64,000 nt of DNA from JBGVSA01 sp049840475 (GCA_049840475.1 JASGKX010000001.1:1364001-1428000); one strand, 5' to 3'; shown: positions 16,972 through 27,081, counted from the first letter of the stretch. The notes: generated from the sequence alone by a model not told the origin. Numbers and translations are program-made.

Positions 16972-18886
16972 GTGCCAACCTCAACCACTCCCTGGCTGAC
17001 ACTGGACCGGGCCACCATCGCGCAGGCGCTACGCCTGGCGGGGGCGGCTCTGCTCGCGTTCGCCATCGCCAGCGTCCTTCACGTCCACAACGCCTATTGG
17101 GCGGCCATGCCGGTCTGGGTGGTGGCACAGTCTTCGCGTGGCCTGCTGCTGGAGCGGGCTTTCTTTCGCATCGTCGGCACCCTGTTGGGCGCGGCGTTCG
17201 GCTTTGCGATCCTGCATCTCACCGGCAACCCATACCTGCAACTCGTGATGCTCTCCTGCGTGGTTGCGCTCGGCGGAGGCTTCACACACATCCTGCGCGG
17301 CGTGCATTCCTATGGCGCCTTGCTGACCGGCATGACGGCGGCCGTCGTCGTCCTGCCTTCCATGCTGGCGCCTGAAGGTGCCACGCTGCTGGCGCTCGCG
17401 CGTGTTGAATGCACGCTCATCGGCGTGCTGGTCGTCACCGCCGTGATGGGCTTGTTCACGCCAGATTCGCGCCGCGACGCGTTCTATCTTCGTGCGCGCC
17501 AACTCGCCGGAGATGCCGTCACCTTCGCGTCGTTCGCTGTCGAAGGCCGCGCGGATGACGAGACGATGGCCTATGAACGCCGCGTGCTGGCAGAGATGAG
17601 CGACGTTGACGCGCTCGCCAGCATGGTCTCTGCCGGTTCGGTTGAAGGCTATCGACGCCTGCGCCACGTCAACGCGCTGATCATGTCGGCGATGTCCATC
17701 ATGGCCGCCGCCCGCGCCGTGCGCGCGCGGTTGGCCTACGACGAGCCCTTGCCGAAAGACCTCGCCCCGAAACTGGTCGAGCTGGCCGCGCATCTCAAGT
17801 CTGGCCGAACGGGGAACATCGCCGCCGACTGGACGAGCGCAAACATCGAACAAGCGCGACTGGCCGACGCGATCGCCCAATTGCAGGACGCCGAAGCCCG
17901 CCTGTTTGCCGAGCCCGACGACGCGGATGCACGTTCATTCAGCCGCAAGGCCGCCTACCTGGCGCCGCACCGCGACTGGGCGCTGGCGCGCACAACGGGT
18001 GCCGTGGCCGGTGCAGGCTGTCTGATTTCCGGTGGCATCGCTTATTTCAGCGGCCAGCCCGCCGCCGAGCTGACGGCCATGGGCGTGTGCATCTTCTCGA
18101 TGGTGCTCGGCTCGCTGCCGGTGCCGCAACGCGCAGCTCCGCACATGATGGCCGGCGTTCTGGTGGGCGTGATCGCTGCGACTTTCTATCGCTTCGTGAT
18201 CCAGCCGCACGCATTCGAAGGTGCCGCGCTCGTGCTGGGCGTGGCACCCTTCATCGTGCTCGGCAGCTACATGCGAGCCAACCCCCGCACTACCCTCGCC
18301 GGCATCGACGCCAACATGTGCTTCATGCTGGCCAGCCAGGCCGGCATGGCGCCGACCGGTTCAGCGCAGATCATCGCGGGCTCACTGTCATTGTTGGTCG
18401 GGGCTGCGGTGGTGACGGGCGGCTTCGTGCTCATGCCGCGTCGCTTCGACCGTCAGGCGCGCGAAGTGGCGCGCAGTATCCGTACCGACCTGCGGCGACT
18501 CATTGGCGACGTCACGCCCGAAAGACTCGCCGACTGGCATCCCCAGACCGCGCGACAGGTGCTGCGCCTCATGCTGCATGCCACCCGCATTGGCGGACGC
18601 ATGGGCAACGACGCGCCTGATGGGCTGCTTGCCACGCTCAACCTCGCACACGCGATCGCGATCCTGCGTACTGAAGCCGTCGCCGACGGGGCGGCGTCGT
18701 CCGCCGCTGCGGCGGCGTTGCGCCTGTTGTCCGAGGCCAGGCACGCGCCGGATCGCACCGCGACACAGATGGCCAACGAAGCGCGCGCGCAGCCCGCCGG
18801 CCCCGTTCGTCATGCCATGGAAAACGTCGCCGACTGTTCTACTGGCTGCGTTGCCCTTGCTGCGTTTTGCGGACGAGACGCCATGA
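16972..18886 (+). CDS. FUSC-family efflux protein, aromatic-acid exporter type (frame broken near the 3' end)
   Basis: A protein of about 637 residues with two blocks of membrane helices (about 15-165 and 345-510) separated by soluble domains, the layout of the AaeB/YccS FUSC family, which exports aromatic carboxylic acids or similar compounds. Start GTG at 16972. As given, the frame reads through into the following marR gene. GTTCTAC at 18836-18842 carries an extra base; removing it gives the ending LLAALPLLRFADETP and a TGA at 18884 that overlaps the marR ATG. It should form an autoregulated operon with marR. Confidence 0.88.
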
Positions 18887-19344
18887 CAGCGATGACACGA
18901 CACGAACGCTTTGGGCGCTCACTGGTGCTGCTGGCGCGCCTGTACCGCCGCTACCTGGACGACGCGCTCAAGCCCTACGGACTGTCCGAGGCTTCCGCAT
19001 TGCCGATCCGCTACCTCGCACGGCTTGGCGATGACACGCGCCAGGGCGAACTGGCCGAAGTGATGAACATCGAGGGCCCCACGCTCGTGCGTACGCTCGA
19101 TCATCTGGTGGCAGCCGGTTGGGTCGAGCGCATCGAGGCGTCCGACGACCGCCGCGCGCGGCTGGTGCGGCTGACGCCACAGGGGCGGGAGCTCAATCGC
19201 AAGCTGGGGAGTGTGCTGGCGGAGTGTCGGCGGCGGTTGCTACGGGGCGTTGATGAGGCCGACATGGATGCCGCGTTACGGGTGTTCGCGTTGCTTGAGG
19301 TGCGTTTGGCGGGGGAGTTGTCTCGGAATCTGCAGGAGTCGTGA
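18883..19344 (+). CDS. MarR-family transcriptional regulator
   Basis: A 153-residue regulator starting MTAMTRHERFGRSLVLLARL. A winged helix covers about residues 40-110 (TRQGELAEVMNIEGPTLVRTL, the wing ASDDRRARLVRLTPQG), and helices at both ends form the dimer interface. MarR proteins repress efflux genes and release DNA on binding phenolic ligands. The ATG overlaps the corrected FUSC stop by ATGA. The 19 bp palindrome upstream of FUSC is the likely binding site. In the sequence as given it appears fused in frame to FUSC, which I judge to be an artefact. Confidence 0.9.
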   Translation: MTAMTRHERFGRSLVLLARLYRRYLDDALKPYGLSEASALPIRYLARLGDDTRQGELAEVMNIEGPTLVRTLDHLVAAGWVERIEASDDRRARLVRLTPQGRELNRKLGSVLAECRRRLLRGVDEADMDAALRVFALLEVRLAGELSRNLQES

Positions 19345-19567
19345 ATCGGGTCGTCCTGAGAGGTCGTTTCTTTGTTGCGGATTACGGACTGGAAGGCGCC
19401 CTCTTGCTCGATCCTTGGTCGTGCGAGCGTGGCCTCTGCTGCTGAGGTACGTTAGCGGGGAGTTCTCTCGTCGCGAAAAGTGTGGCCCTTGCTCGGCTGT
19501 CGAACAGGCACATCCCTGCGTGAGGTTTCGGTCTAACAACGGTAGTCTCGACTGCTAATGCTCGATG

Positions 19568-19733
19568 GCCGGGAGTTCGCCCCGGCGGGCGAGTAACTTC
19601 TTTGTTATCGACAAAGAAGTCACCAAGAAAGCGACCCCTGCATCGCCGCCCACCTTCGGTGGGTTCCCTGCGCTACTCGTCAAGTCAGGCGGCTGCGGAA
19701 CTCGCCCTTCGGGCTCAGACAGTCCTCGCCGAC
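19568..19733 (+). repeat. Interspersed repeat, copy A of an inverted pair
   Basis: Starts GCCGGGAGTTCGCCCCGGCG, contains a hairpin (ACTTCTTTGT / ACAAAGAAGT) and ends CAGACAGTCCTCGCCGAC. It matches the reverse complement of 20124-20288 closely at both ends, with a variable middle. Its translated frame gives the 'SPRRASNF...KVTKK' peptide that is often mis-annotated in beta- and gamma-proteobacteria. Confidence 0.85.
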
Positions 19734-20123
19734 CCGCTGCGCGGGCAACCTGACTTGTCTGCGTTGCTCGGCGGCTCAAAAGGGGCCGGCCATAGCAAAC
19801 ACCTCGATATGCGTGGAACCAAGTCCTCTACATTGCGCGTGACATGTTGTGCGTGTACCGCAAAGCGCATGCAACACGCGCAGCGAGGTTCCAGATGTCG
19901 CGAGTAGTGCGTCGGGCGGAAAAGCGGAGCGTCATCCGCCGTTTTTGAGCTGGCGATGCTGTTCGATCAGCTACGGCGCTTGATTGGCGAGGGCATCAAA
20001 GCGATGCACGAGTATCTAGAAACAGGGGCTTTTGCTGTTCGCCCGAACAACCATGCTGCGTGGTGTGGGTACCCCATTCAGCGTCGCCGAGCAGCACAGG
20101 GCGAGAAGGTTGCGGCGGTAGCC

Positions 20124-20288
20124 GTCGGCGAGGACTGTCTGAGCCCGAAGGGCGAGTTCCGCAGCCGCCTTCTCGACCGCGCAGCGCAGGGGATCGGCCG
20201 TAGGCCGACGAGGCTGTGGGGCCGCTTCTTTGGTGACTTTCTTGTCGGGGACAAGAAAGTTACTCGCCCGCCGGGGCGAACTCCCGGC
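20124..20288 (-). repeat. Interspersed repeat, copy B of an inverted pair
   Basis: Reverse-complement counterpart of 19568-19733. It starts (plus strand) GTCGGCGAGGACTGTCTG and ends GGGGCGAACTCCCGGCC, with an internal hairpin ACTTTCTTGTC / GACAAGAAAGT. The two copies could fold into a long stem enclosing about 390 bases. Confidence 0.85.
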
Positions 20289-20400
20289 CAACGCACCCAA
20301 GCAGTCGCCACGATGGTTGATAGATAAAAGCCCAAGCAAGAAAGGGCCTTCCGCCTATCGCCAGATCGTGTGACGCCCTTCGAAATCCCCCTGCCCATCA

Positions 20401-21456
20401 TCAAGGCTTCTGCCCCGAAAACCCCGCATCCCTCGCACGTCGATCAAGGTTGTCCATCCGCTCGCTCGTCAGCGGATGCGACGAAAGATAGGCCCCCGCG
20501 TTGTCTTCCTCATGTGACGACGACTTGCCATCTTCAGTCGTAAGCCGCTGCAGAAACGTGCCCAGCTTTCGCGGATCGACGCCATTCGCGAGCATGACCG
20601 TGGCGGCGAAGTCATCGGCTTCGCGCTCGAAGTCGCGCGAATAGTGCATCGACACGAGTGCAGTGGAAGCAGCCGCCAGTGCGCTGATATCACCGAACCA
20701 CATCGCCGCCGCGACCGACACAGCACTGCCCTGGATCAGTTGGCGCATGGCGTGGCGTCGTTCGACGTGACCGAGCTCGTGCGCGAGTACGCCGAGGATT
20801 TCGTCGTCGCTGCGCGCGTCGTCCACCAACCCGTCGAGCAAAACGATGTCGCCGCCCGGCAGGGCGAAGGCGTTGGCGCCGAACTTGTTGCTCTTGCGGA
20901 ACAACAGCCGGTACGGCGGATGCGAATCGCCTTGCAGCCAGTTGGCGAACTTGCGTTCGATCTGTTGCTGGCGCGTCTTGGGGAGCTTCGATTCCGAGAA
21001 GTTGACCTTGTCCAGTGTCGCCAGCGTGGTGCTGGAAAGCGTTTGCTGCCACGACTGCGGCACGAGGTACGAGGCAACATTCGCGCCCCATGGCAGCAGC
21101 CAGAAGTACGTTGCCACGCAGATCAGGGCGATTGCCGCCAGTGATCCGGCGGCAAGGCTCCAGCGCGATTCCATGCGATCCAGCCAACGCCCCCGCGGAG
21201 TGCCGAACAGGGCTTCTACCTGCGGCGAATCCGCCAGTTCGACGCTGGCGCCATCCGGCAACAGGAGCCTGCGTGCTGCGCTCCCCAACCGGGGTTCCAG
21301 CCGGCACCGGTCCAGCGGGATGCGCAGCGAGATATCCGCGTTGTCGATGCATACCGCGTTAACGTGGCGCGCAACGTGTACGGCGTGCGAGCGGCTGCTG
21401 TGGCCGTCGTAGTAGAGGCCATCCAGACCATCGGAGCGTGTGCCGTCAGAAGCCAA
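20401..21456 (-). CDS. M48-family zinc metallopeptidase (membrane)
   Basis: About 351 residues. An N-terminal cytoplasmic segment is followed by one membrane helix at about 112-132 (LAAIALICVATYFWLLPWG). The M48 peptidase domain has HEXXH as LAHELGHVERRHAM and the downstream glutamate in READDFAATVM. Family members (HtpX, BepA, LoiP) degrade or fold envelope proteins. No ATG lies upstream of the domain; the likely start is a TTG at 21454-21456, which overlaps the end of yjgN by 11 bases. The upstream extension of the frame is a shadow of yjgN. It is translated with yjgN. Confidence 0.8.
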   Translation of the reverse strand: MASDGTRSDGLDGLYYDGHSSRSHAVHVARHVNAVCIDNADISLRIPLDRCRLEPRLGSAARRLLLPDGASVELADSPQVEALFGTPRGRWLDRMESRWSLAAGSLAAIALICVATYFWLLPWGANVASYLVPQSWQQTLSSTTLATLDKVNFSESKLPKTRQQQIERKFANWLQGDSHPPYRLLFRKSNKFGANAFALPGGDIVLLDGLVDDARSDDEILGVLAHELGHVERRHAMRQLIQGSAVSVAAAMWFGDISALAAASTALVSMHYSRDFEREADDFAATVMLANGVDPRKLGTFLQRLTTEDGKSSSHEEDNAGAYLSSHPLTSERMDNLDRRARDAGFSGQKP

Positions 21457-22525
21457 GGTCGATGTCCAGGAAGTCGGCGGCCTCGTCTCCGGTGGCTGCC
21501 ACGCGCTGCTCGTTGTCAGCGACGAAATTGTCGAGCCCGCCGGCCACGTCGATCGCCAGTGCGCTTGCACGATAGCGCGCCAGCCGGATCTTGGCATAGG
21601 GCATGTACAGCCCCAGCGTGACGATGGTGAGCACCAGATTGCTGGCCATGATCCACGCCAGCGGGAAGAAACGCAGCGTGCTGACAAACTGATGCCCGCC
21701 TACGCGCGTGGCGTTCAGCGTGGCGTTGCCGATGCGCGAACGCACGAAAGCGCCGGCGATGAAATAGATGACGATGTAACCGAGCCACACCGAGCCCACG
21801 ATGCCGACGCCACGCAGAACCTTGCTTGCTTCGGCGTCCGGCAGCGATACCTGGAAGACTGCGGCGAGTGCGGCGGCGGCTGCGCCGATCAGAATGCCCG
21901 TGACGACCGTGACGCCGGCTGCGCCGAGGTATCCCAGGTAGAAGTCCGACGTGCGCGGCTCGGAGTGGAACTTCTCATTGCCCAGTTGCAGGTGGCCGTA
22001 GATGAACTTTTGCAGATGACGCTGCCACCACGGGAAGGCGATGCCCAGCGAGAAGGGAACGGCCAGGCCATACAGGTAGAGAATCTTCACGGCCTCGCCG
22101 ATGTCGCCCGAAAACCCCATGCGGATGCCGCGCCAACTGGTGTTGTAGGTGCGAAAACGCAGCGCCTGGCACAGGACCCACGGCCACAGCACGATGAACA
22201 ACAGGCTGGCTGCGGCGCCCGCGAGCGGAGCAAATTCCGTCAGCACGTTGTACGCAACGAGGACACCCACGACGAGCAGTCGCCCTTTGAGAATCGACTT
22301 CGGCTGACCGTGATAGTCGAACGACGAACCGCCGAGTGCGGTGTGGCGATGGAAGTACTGCTCGCGGCGCACCTTCGCCCATGCCGAATAGATGCCGAGC
22401 GTGACGATCGAGAGCAGGAGGTTGACGATCCAGATGCGGAAGTACTCGTTGCCCGAGCCCGTAAAGCGGAATTGCTCGCGTGTGATCGGGGCGGCGGGCG
22501 CAACGACGATATCGGAATTTTCCAT
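21446..22525 (-). CDS. yjgN: YjgN family (DUF898) inner-membrane protein
   Basis: A 359-residue protein with eight or nine helices. Hallmarks are RFTGSGNEYFRIWIVNLLLS at the N-terminus, LGIYSAWAKVRREQYFHRHT and the near-repeat LGLYMPYAKIRLARYRA towards the C-terminus. The function of DUF898 is unknown. It is the first gene of a unit with an M48 peptidase, an association common in this family, which suggests a shared envelope role (inference). Confidence 0.9.
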   Translation of the reverse strand: MENSDIVVAPAAPITREQFRFTGSGNEYFRIWIVNLLLSIVTLGIYSAWAKVRREQYFHRHTALGGSSFDYHGQPKSILKGRLLVVGVLVAYNVLTEFAPLAGAAASLLFIVLWPWVLCQALRFRTYNTSWRGIRMGFSGDIGEAVKILYLYGLAVPFSLGIAFPWWQRHLQKFIYGHLQLGNEKFHSEPRTSDFYLGYLGAAGVTVVTGILIGAAAAALAAVFQVSLPDAEASKVLRGVGIVGSVWLGYIVIYFIAGAFVRSRIGNATLNATRVGGHQFVSTLRFFPLAWIMASNLVLTIVTLGLYMPYAKIRLARYRASALAIDVAGGLDNFVADNEQRVAATGDEAADFLDIDLGF

Positions 22526-22697
22526 GTGAAGAGATTGAGTTTCGCGTTCTTGTCATGCGGGCGAGCACGATGTTTGTTGCCCTGCCCGACCCCCGTCGGG
22601 CGGGACTATTCTGGCATGACGCACGCGGACGCGCGCCGATGACGCACAAACGTGCGTAGTCGATGGTGCGATAACTCGGTGTGAGGAAATGCGCGGG

Positions 22698-22717
22698 CGG
22701 GCGGCGAGCGCCGCCCG
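22698..22717 (-). terminator. Possible terminator after the chemoreceptor genes
   Basis: CGGGCGGCG (22698-22706) pairs perfectly with CGCCGCCCG (22709-22717), 19 bases beyond the receptor stop. Only a short T run follows on the minus strand. Confidence 0.4.
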
Positions 22718-22735
22718 CGGTGAACTGCCAGGATG

Positions 22736-24772
22736 TCAGACTTTGAAACGTGCGATGTCAGATTGCAGGCGTGCTGCCAGCGCTTCCAACGACTGCGTCG
22801 TGCCTGCAGTGCTGCGTGCTACGGCGTGGTTCTCATCCGCCATCTGGGCGATGTGCTCCACGTTGCGTGCCAGATCGTTGCTGGCTGAAGTCTGCTCACG
22901 CAGCGCCAGTGAAATGTCGGCGACATATCGCACCACGCGTTGAGATGCCTGATGGATGTTGCGCATAGCTTCGCCGGCTTGGTGCGTCAGCGCCACGCCG
23001 TCATCCACGCGTGCCACGCCCATCTGCATCGAGCCCACGGCGTCGCGCGTGCCCGACTGGATTACGTCGATCATGCCGGTGATCTGGCGCGTCGCCTGCG
23101 AGGTGCGCTCCGCGAGCTTGCGGACCTCGTCTGCCACCACCGCGAAGCCACGGCCGGTTTCGCCAGCGCGGGCGGCTTCGATGGCCGCGTTGAGTGCCAG
23201 CAGGTTGGTTTGCTCGGCAATCTCCTTGATGGTCGCGACGATGGCGCTGATCTGCTCCGAGTTCGCGCCCAGCTCATCGATGACGCGAGAAGACTGCGCG
23301 ACTGAATCCGAGATACGTTCGATCTCTTGCTCGGTGCGGCGCACGACTTCTTCGCCACGGCCGGATACGTCGCCCGAGTGCGTTGCCATGCCTTCGGCAT
23401 CGCTGGCGAAGCGTGCGATCTCGGTGATGCCGACGGTCATTTCTTCGACCGTCGACGCCATGTTCGACGCGGCTTCACTCTGGCGTTCGGAACCGTTGGC
23501 AACATTGGCGGCCAGCACGTTGAGCGTGCTGGCTGCGGTGGCGACTTCCTGCGCACCGGCTCCGACGCGCCCGAGGATGCTGGCGAAGGATTGCGCCATG
23601 TTGTTGAACTGGTTGGCTACGTCGCGCAGTTCGTCTCGGGCAGTAAAGCCGATGCGGTACGTCAGGTCGCCTTCGCCAATGTGGCGGGCGCCTTCCCGCA
23701 ACTCTTCGACCGACTGCGTCATTGCGATCAGCACGCTGATCGACATGTAAGCCAACGCCAGCACCATGGCGAGGGCCACCAGCGCGCTGCCCCACACACG
23801 GGCGGCCAGACCACGTGCGCGCCAGTTGACGATCGATTCAAGCTCGTCCAGCGCGGCGTCCGCCGCCTTGTAGTAAGCGGCTACGGCCTTGTCGCCGGTC
23901 TCCATGAAGGGCATCGCCGTCACGGTCATTTCGCCACCGACGATCTCCTTGCGGGTCATGTCGAGCAGCGGCGTCGCTGCGGCGTCCATGCTCTTCACCA
24001 CATTGGCGAGCGTGCCGCCCAGGCTGCTGTCATAGCGACCGACGCGATTGAAAAGCTCCTTCAGCTCGGCTTGTCCGTCGGTGAACTGATCGAGCATGCC
24101 GCCCAGACGGCGAGACTCGTTGCCGTAGGCGGACGCCACCGCCAACGCCAGTACGCCGGAGCCGCGGATGCTGGTGAGCGTTTCGGCGCCCACGGGGATC
24201 TTGTGCAACAGCGCGTCGACCACATAAGCGCCGCGACGATCCGGGTCGCTCTGCATGGTCGAATTGCCTGCCAGGTCACGAATGAAGAGCTTGAGTTCCT
24301 CGCGCACGAGGTACGAATTGCTCGCCTCGGACGCAGGCGCTGCGCCTGATTGCGCCGCCGCCACGCGTTGCTTGAAGGCGGTCCATTGGTCGGACAGGAA
24401 CTTGAGTCGCTTGGACAGGTAGAGATTCGGATGCGCCTCGACCGCCGCTGCCAATTGCTTGAGCGCTGCATCCGTCGCGGCCGCACTTTTGTCGAGCGGT
24501 GCCTTCAGGTCGCTATTGCCGGGCGATGCGGCGGCCAGACCTGCGTACATCAGCAGTTGCTGGTGCAGCGCGTAGGTCGGCGTCAGCAGTTCGACGCCGC
24601 CTTGTTCGCGGCGTGCGACGTTGAGGTCGTCGCTCATCCGGTTGGCAGTCTCGATCGTGAAGAAGCCGATGGTGATGACCGACATGGCGCCCAGCAGGGC
24701 GAATTTGTACGGATAGCGCAGTCGCCGCAGGATGGCGATGGCGGGTGCAAAAAATACGCTGATGAACTTCAC
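22736..24772 (-). CDS. Methyl-accepting chemotaxis protein, copy 1
   Basis: A 678-residue receptor. Helix 1 is at about 23-42, and a long periplasmic sensor of about 290 residues is predicted to be mostly helical. Helix 2 is near 335-355, HAMP at about 355-405, and the cytoplasmic signalling hairpin has the conserved tip EQTNLLALNAAIEAARAGET. It reports to CheA/CheW. No C-terminal CheR-docking pentapeptide is seen (end ARLQSDIARFKV). It lies 104 bases after a paralogue on the same strand, and the N-terminal FxxAIAILRRLRYPYKFALLG pattern is shared. No che genes are nearby. Confidence 0.92.
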   Translation of the reverse strand: MKFISVFFAPAIAILRRLRYPYKFALLGAMSVITIGFFTIETANRMSDDLNVARREQGGVELLTPTYALHQQLLMYAGLAAASPGNSDLKAPLDKSAAATDAALKQLAAAVEAHPNLYLSKRLKFLSDQWTAFKQRVAAAQSGAAPASEASNSYLVREELKLFIRDLAGNSTMQSDPDRRGAYVVDALLHKIPVGAETLTSIRGSGVLALAVASAYGNESRRLGGMLDQFTDGQAELKELFNRVGRYDSSLGGTLANVVKSMDAAATPLLDMTRKEIVGGEMTVTAMPFMETGDKAVAAYYKAADAALDELESIVNWRARGLAARVWGSALVALAMVLALAYMSISVLIAMTQSVEELREGARHIGEGDLTYRIGFTARDELRDVANQFNNMAQSFASILGRVGAGAQEVATAASTLNVLAANVANGSERQSEAASNMASTVEEMTVGITEIARFASDAEGMATHSGDVSGRGEEVVRRTEQEIERISDSVAQSSRVIDELGANSEQISAIVATIKEIAEQTNLLALNAAIEAARAGETGRGFAVVADEVRKLAERTSQATRQITGMIDVIQSGTRDAVGSMQMGVARVDDGVALTHQAGEAMRNIHQASQRVVRYVADISLALREQTSASNDLARNVEHIAQMADENHAVARSTAGTTQSLEALAARLQSDIARFKV

Positions 24773-24876
24773 GGCTCTACCTCCTGTGTGGCGTGTGATC
24801 CCGCCACTGTCTCGTTTCAGGAAGAGACGCGCCGCAGCCGTGCCAACGCGCTCTTCGATTTCTCTCTCTTCCGGGA

Positions 24877-26892
24877 TTACAAGCGGAAACGTGCGACTTC
24901 GGTGGTCAGCTGATGCGCCAGGGATTCCAGGCGGTTTGCCGTCTGGGCCGTTTCGGCCACAGCAGCGTTGTTCTCGTCGGCCATGCGTGCGATGTGTTCG
25001 ACGTTGCGTGCGATTTCGGTGCTGGCCGAAGTCTGTTCGCGCAATGCCAGGGAGATATCGCTGACCGACTGCACCACGCGACCCGATTCATCGCGGATGC
25101 GCATCATCGATTCGCCTGCCTGGTTGGTCAGTTGCACGCCTTCGCGCACACGCGTGACGCCGTCCTGCATGGCGGAAACCGCGCGATTGGTGCCCGACTG
25201 AATGGCCGCAACCATGCCGCCGATCTCTTGCGTGGCACGTGCCGTGCGCTCGGCGAGCTTGCGCACTTCGTCGGCCACGACTGCGAAGCCACGGCCCGAT
25301 TCCCCTGCGCGCGCCGCTTCGATGGCTGCATTGAGCGCCAACAGGTTGGTCTGGTCGGCAATCTCTTTGATCGAGTTCACGATCGAGCTGATCTGTGCCG
25401 AGTTCTGGCCGAGTTCTTCGATGACGGTGGCCGATTGGTTCACCGCCTCGGCGATGCGTTCCATCTCCGACACGGTCGATTGCACGACCTCACCACCCGT
25501 CGTCGACAAGGTGCCCGAATGCGAGGCGACTTCTTCCGCCGACGCGGCGTGACGCGAAATTTCGTCGATGCCGACGGTCATTTCTTCCACCGCCGCTGCC
25601 ATGCTGGAGGCGGCTTCGGACTGGCGTTCGGAGCCCTTCGACACTTGCTCGGCACTGCCGGCGAGCGCCGTCGCGGACTGGTTCAGTTCCTGCGCAGTGC
25701 TCTGCACGCGCTGGATCACCTCGGCGAACGACGACGACATGGCGTTGAACTGATCGGCCACGGCGCGCAGTTCATCGCGGGCCGAGAACGGAATGCGATA
25801 CGACAGCTCACCGTCGCCGATGCGGCGTGCGCCTTCCGACAACTCGGAAACCGAACCGAGGATGGCGAAGAACATGGCGACAGAGAAGTACGCGAGCAGC
25901 AGCACCATGACGGCGGCAATCGCCGTGTTGGTGATGAACGCGCGGTTTAGTTCGCCGATGCGCGCGTCGAGAACAGCACGCAGCGTCGGGACGATCTGCT
26001 TGTCGGCCTGGCCGAATAGCGTGTCGACCATGGCCGCACTGTGCGTTGTGTAAGCCTTGGGTTCTACGGCCAGCGCGCCCTTTTGCAGTTCGGCGTCGGC
26101 TTCGGCGATGAAACCGTCATACGCGCCGCCGAGCGCCTTGCCCGTGGCCTGCAGCGCTTCGCGGGCAGTACGGCTGGCGTTGGCTGCGCGATTGAGCGAG
26201 TCGAGCAACTCGGACCGCGTGCGTTCGACTTCTGCAATGTGGCCGCCGATCTTGCGCCATTCGGTCGCCATATCCTTGGTGACGATGAGGAACAGGCCCG
26301 AGCCGCGCAGGCGATTGGCGCGATCGGTGGCGTCCGGCAACTTGCGCACGAGCGTGTCGGCCAGGTAGTTGGCGTCGGGCGAGGCGTCGGAGATGAGGTT
26401 CGACACTTCGCCGATATCACGCAAAAAGTCGCCCATCTGGCCGAACAGCTTGGCGTGCAGCGTGGCGATGTCCTTGCCTTGCGTGGCGGCCGTCTTGCCC
26501 TTGACCTGTTGCCACTCGGCCTGGACGGCCTTCCATGCAGTGGCGAGGTTCAGACTGCTGGCGGCCAGCGCCTTGTCAACTTCGGCCAGCGCGGCGTCGA
26601 CTTCGCCTGCGCGCGCCTGCACGTCGGACTTGAAGGTGTCGTCACCGCTTTGTGCGGCGGTGGCGACCACGGAATGGTGCTGCATGGCCTGCAACGCGCG
26701 CAGGGCCGGCTGATAGACCGACAGACCGTCGCGCTCGGCGCGGGCGGCCGATAGCTCGGACTGCATGGCGATCGTCAGCGATACGACGAAAAAGCCGATC
26801 GACACAACGGCGACAAGGCCGATCAACCCGAATTTGTAGGGATAGCGCAGCCGGTTCAGAAGTGCCACGGCGGGGCTGAATATTGCTTTCAC
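24877..26892 (-). CDS. Methyl-accepting chemotaxis protein, copy 2
   Basis: A 671-residue receptor with the same layout as its downstream neighbour: helix at about 22-42, periplasmic helical sensor, helix near 330-352, HAMP, and a signalling hairpin with tip DQTNLLALNAAIEAARAGES. The sensor domains are only distantly alike while the signalling domains are nearly the same, so the pair probably arose by duplication and senses different signals. The periplasmic part has no PAS or Cache signature that I can recognise. It is transcribed first. Confidence 0.92.
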   Translation of the reverse strand: MKAIFSPAVALLNRLRYPYKFGLIGLVAVVSIGFFVVSLTIAMQSELSAARAERDGLSVYQPALRALQAMQHHSVVATAAQSGDDTFKSDVQARAGEVDAALAEVDKALAASSLNLATAWKAVQAEWQQVKGKTAATQGKDIATLHAKLFGQMGDFLRDIGEVSNLISDASPDANYLADTLVRKLPDATDRANRLRGSGLFLIVTKDMATEWRKIGGHIAEVERTRSELLDSLNRAANASRTAREALQATGKALGGAYDGFIAEADAELQKGALAVEPKAYTTHSAAMVDTLFGQADKQIVPTLRAVLDARIGELNRAFITNTAIAAVMVLLLAYFSVAMFFAILGSVSELSEGARRIGDGELSYRIPFSARDELRAVADQFNAMSSSFAEVIQRVQSTAQELNQSATALAGSAEQVSKGSERQSEAASSMAAAVEEMTVGIDEISRHAASAEEVASHSGTLSTTGGEVVQSTVSEMERIAEAVNQSATVIEELGQNSAQISSIVNSIKEIADQTNLLALNAAIEAARAGESGRGFAVVADEVRKLAERTARATQEIGGMVAAIQSGTNRAVSAMQDGVTRVREGVQLTNQAGESMMRIRDESGRVVQSVSDISLALREQTSASTEIARNVEHIARMADENNAAVAETAQTANRLESLAHQLTTEVARFRL

Positions 26893-27081
26893 TGCTGTCT
26901 CCTCGCGAGCTCCGGCGACCCTATGGTCGCTGTCTCACCGGTATCGGGCCGGGTGACGATAACTTTAGCTAGCGTCTTCCCGTACCTCGGGCACACCGTG
27001 CGCAAACTCGCGCCGGTGCTTGTTTTCATGACGACGTGCCGCTCGTCGGCGGGCGCCGGTGCTACATCAAAACTGCCTTGT

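Larger units (their letters stand above)
19345..20400. other. Non-coding region with a large inverted repeat
   Basis: About 1.05 kb with no convincing gene. It carries two inverted copies of a 165-base repeat (listed separately) with about 390 bases between them. Open frames here, such as one reading KKVTKEAAPQPRR, are translations of the repeat. The middle contains GGCGG-rich palindromic segments near 19920 but nothing recognised as coding. Confidence 0.7.

Noticed and set aside
16972..19344. Single 790-residue FUSC-MarR fusion protein
   Set aside because: The FUSC tail and a stop overlapping the marR ATG appear once one base of GTTCTAC is removed; eight other breaks in the window show the same signature.
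20016..20339. Small ORFs containing a KVTK peptide
   Set aside because: They are translations of the inverted interspersed repeat, not genes.
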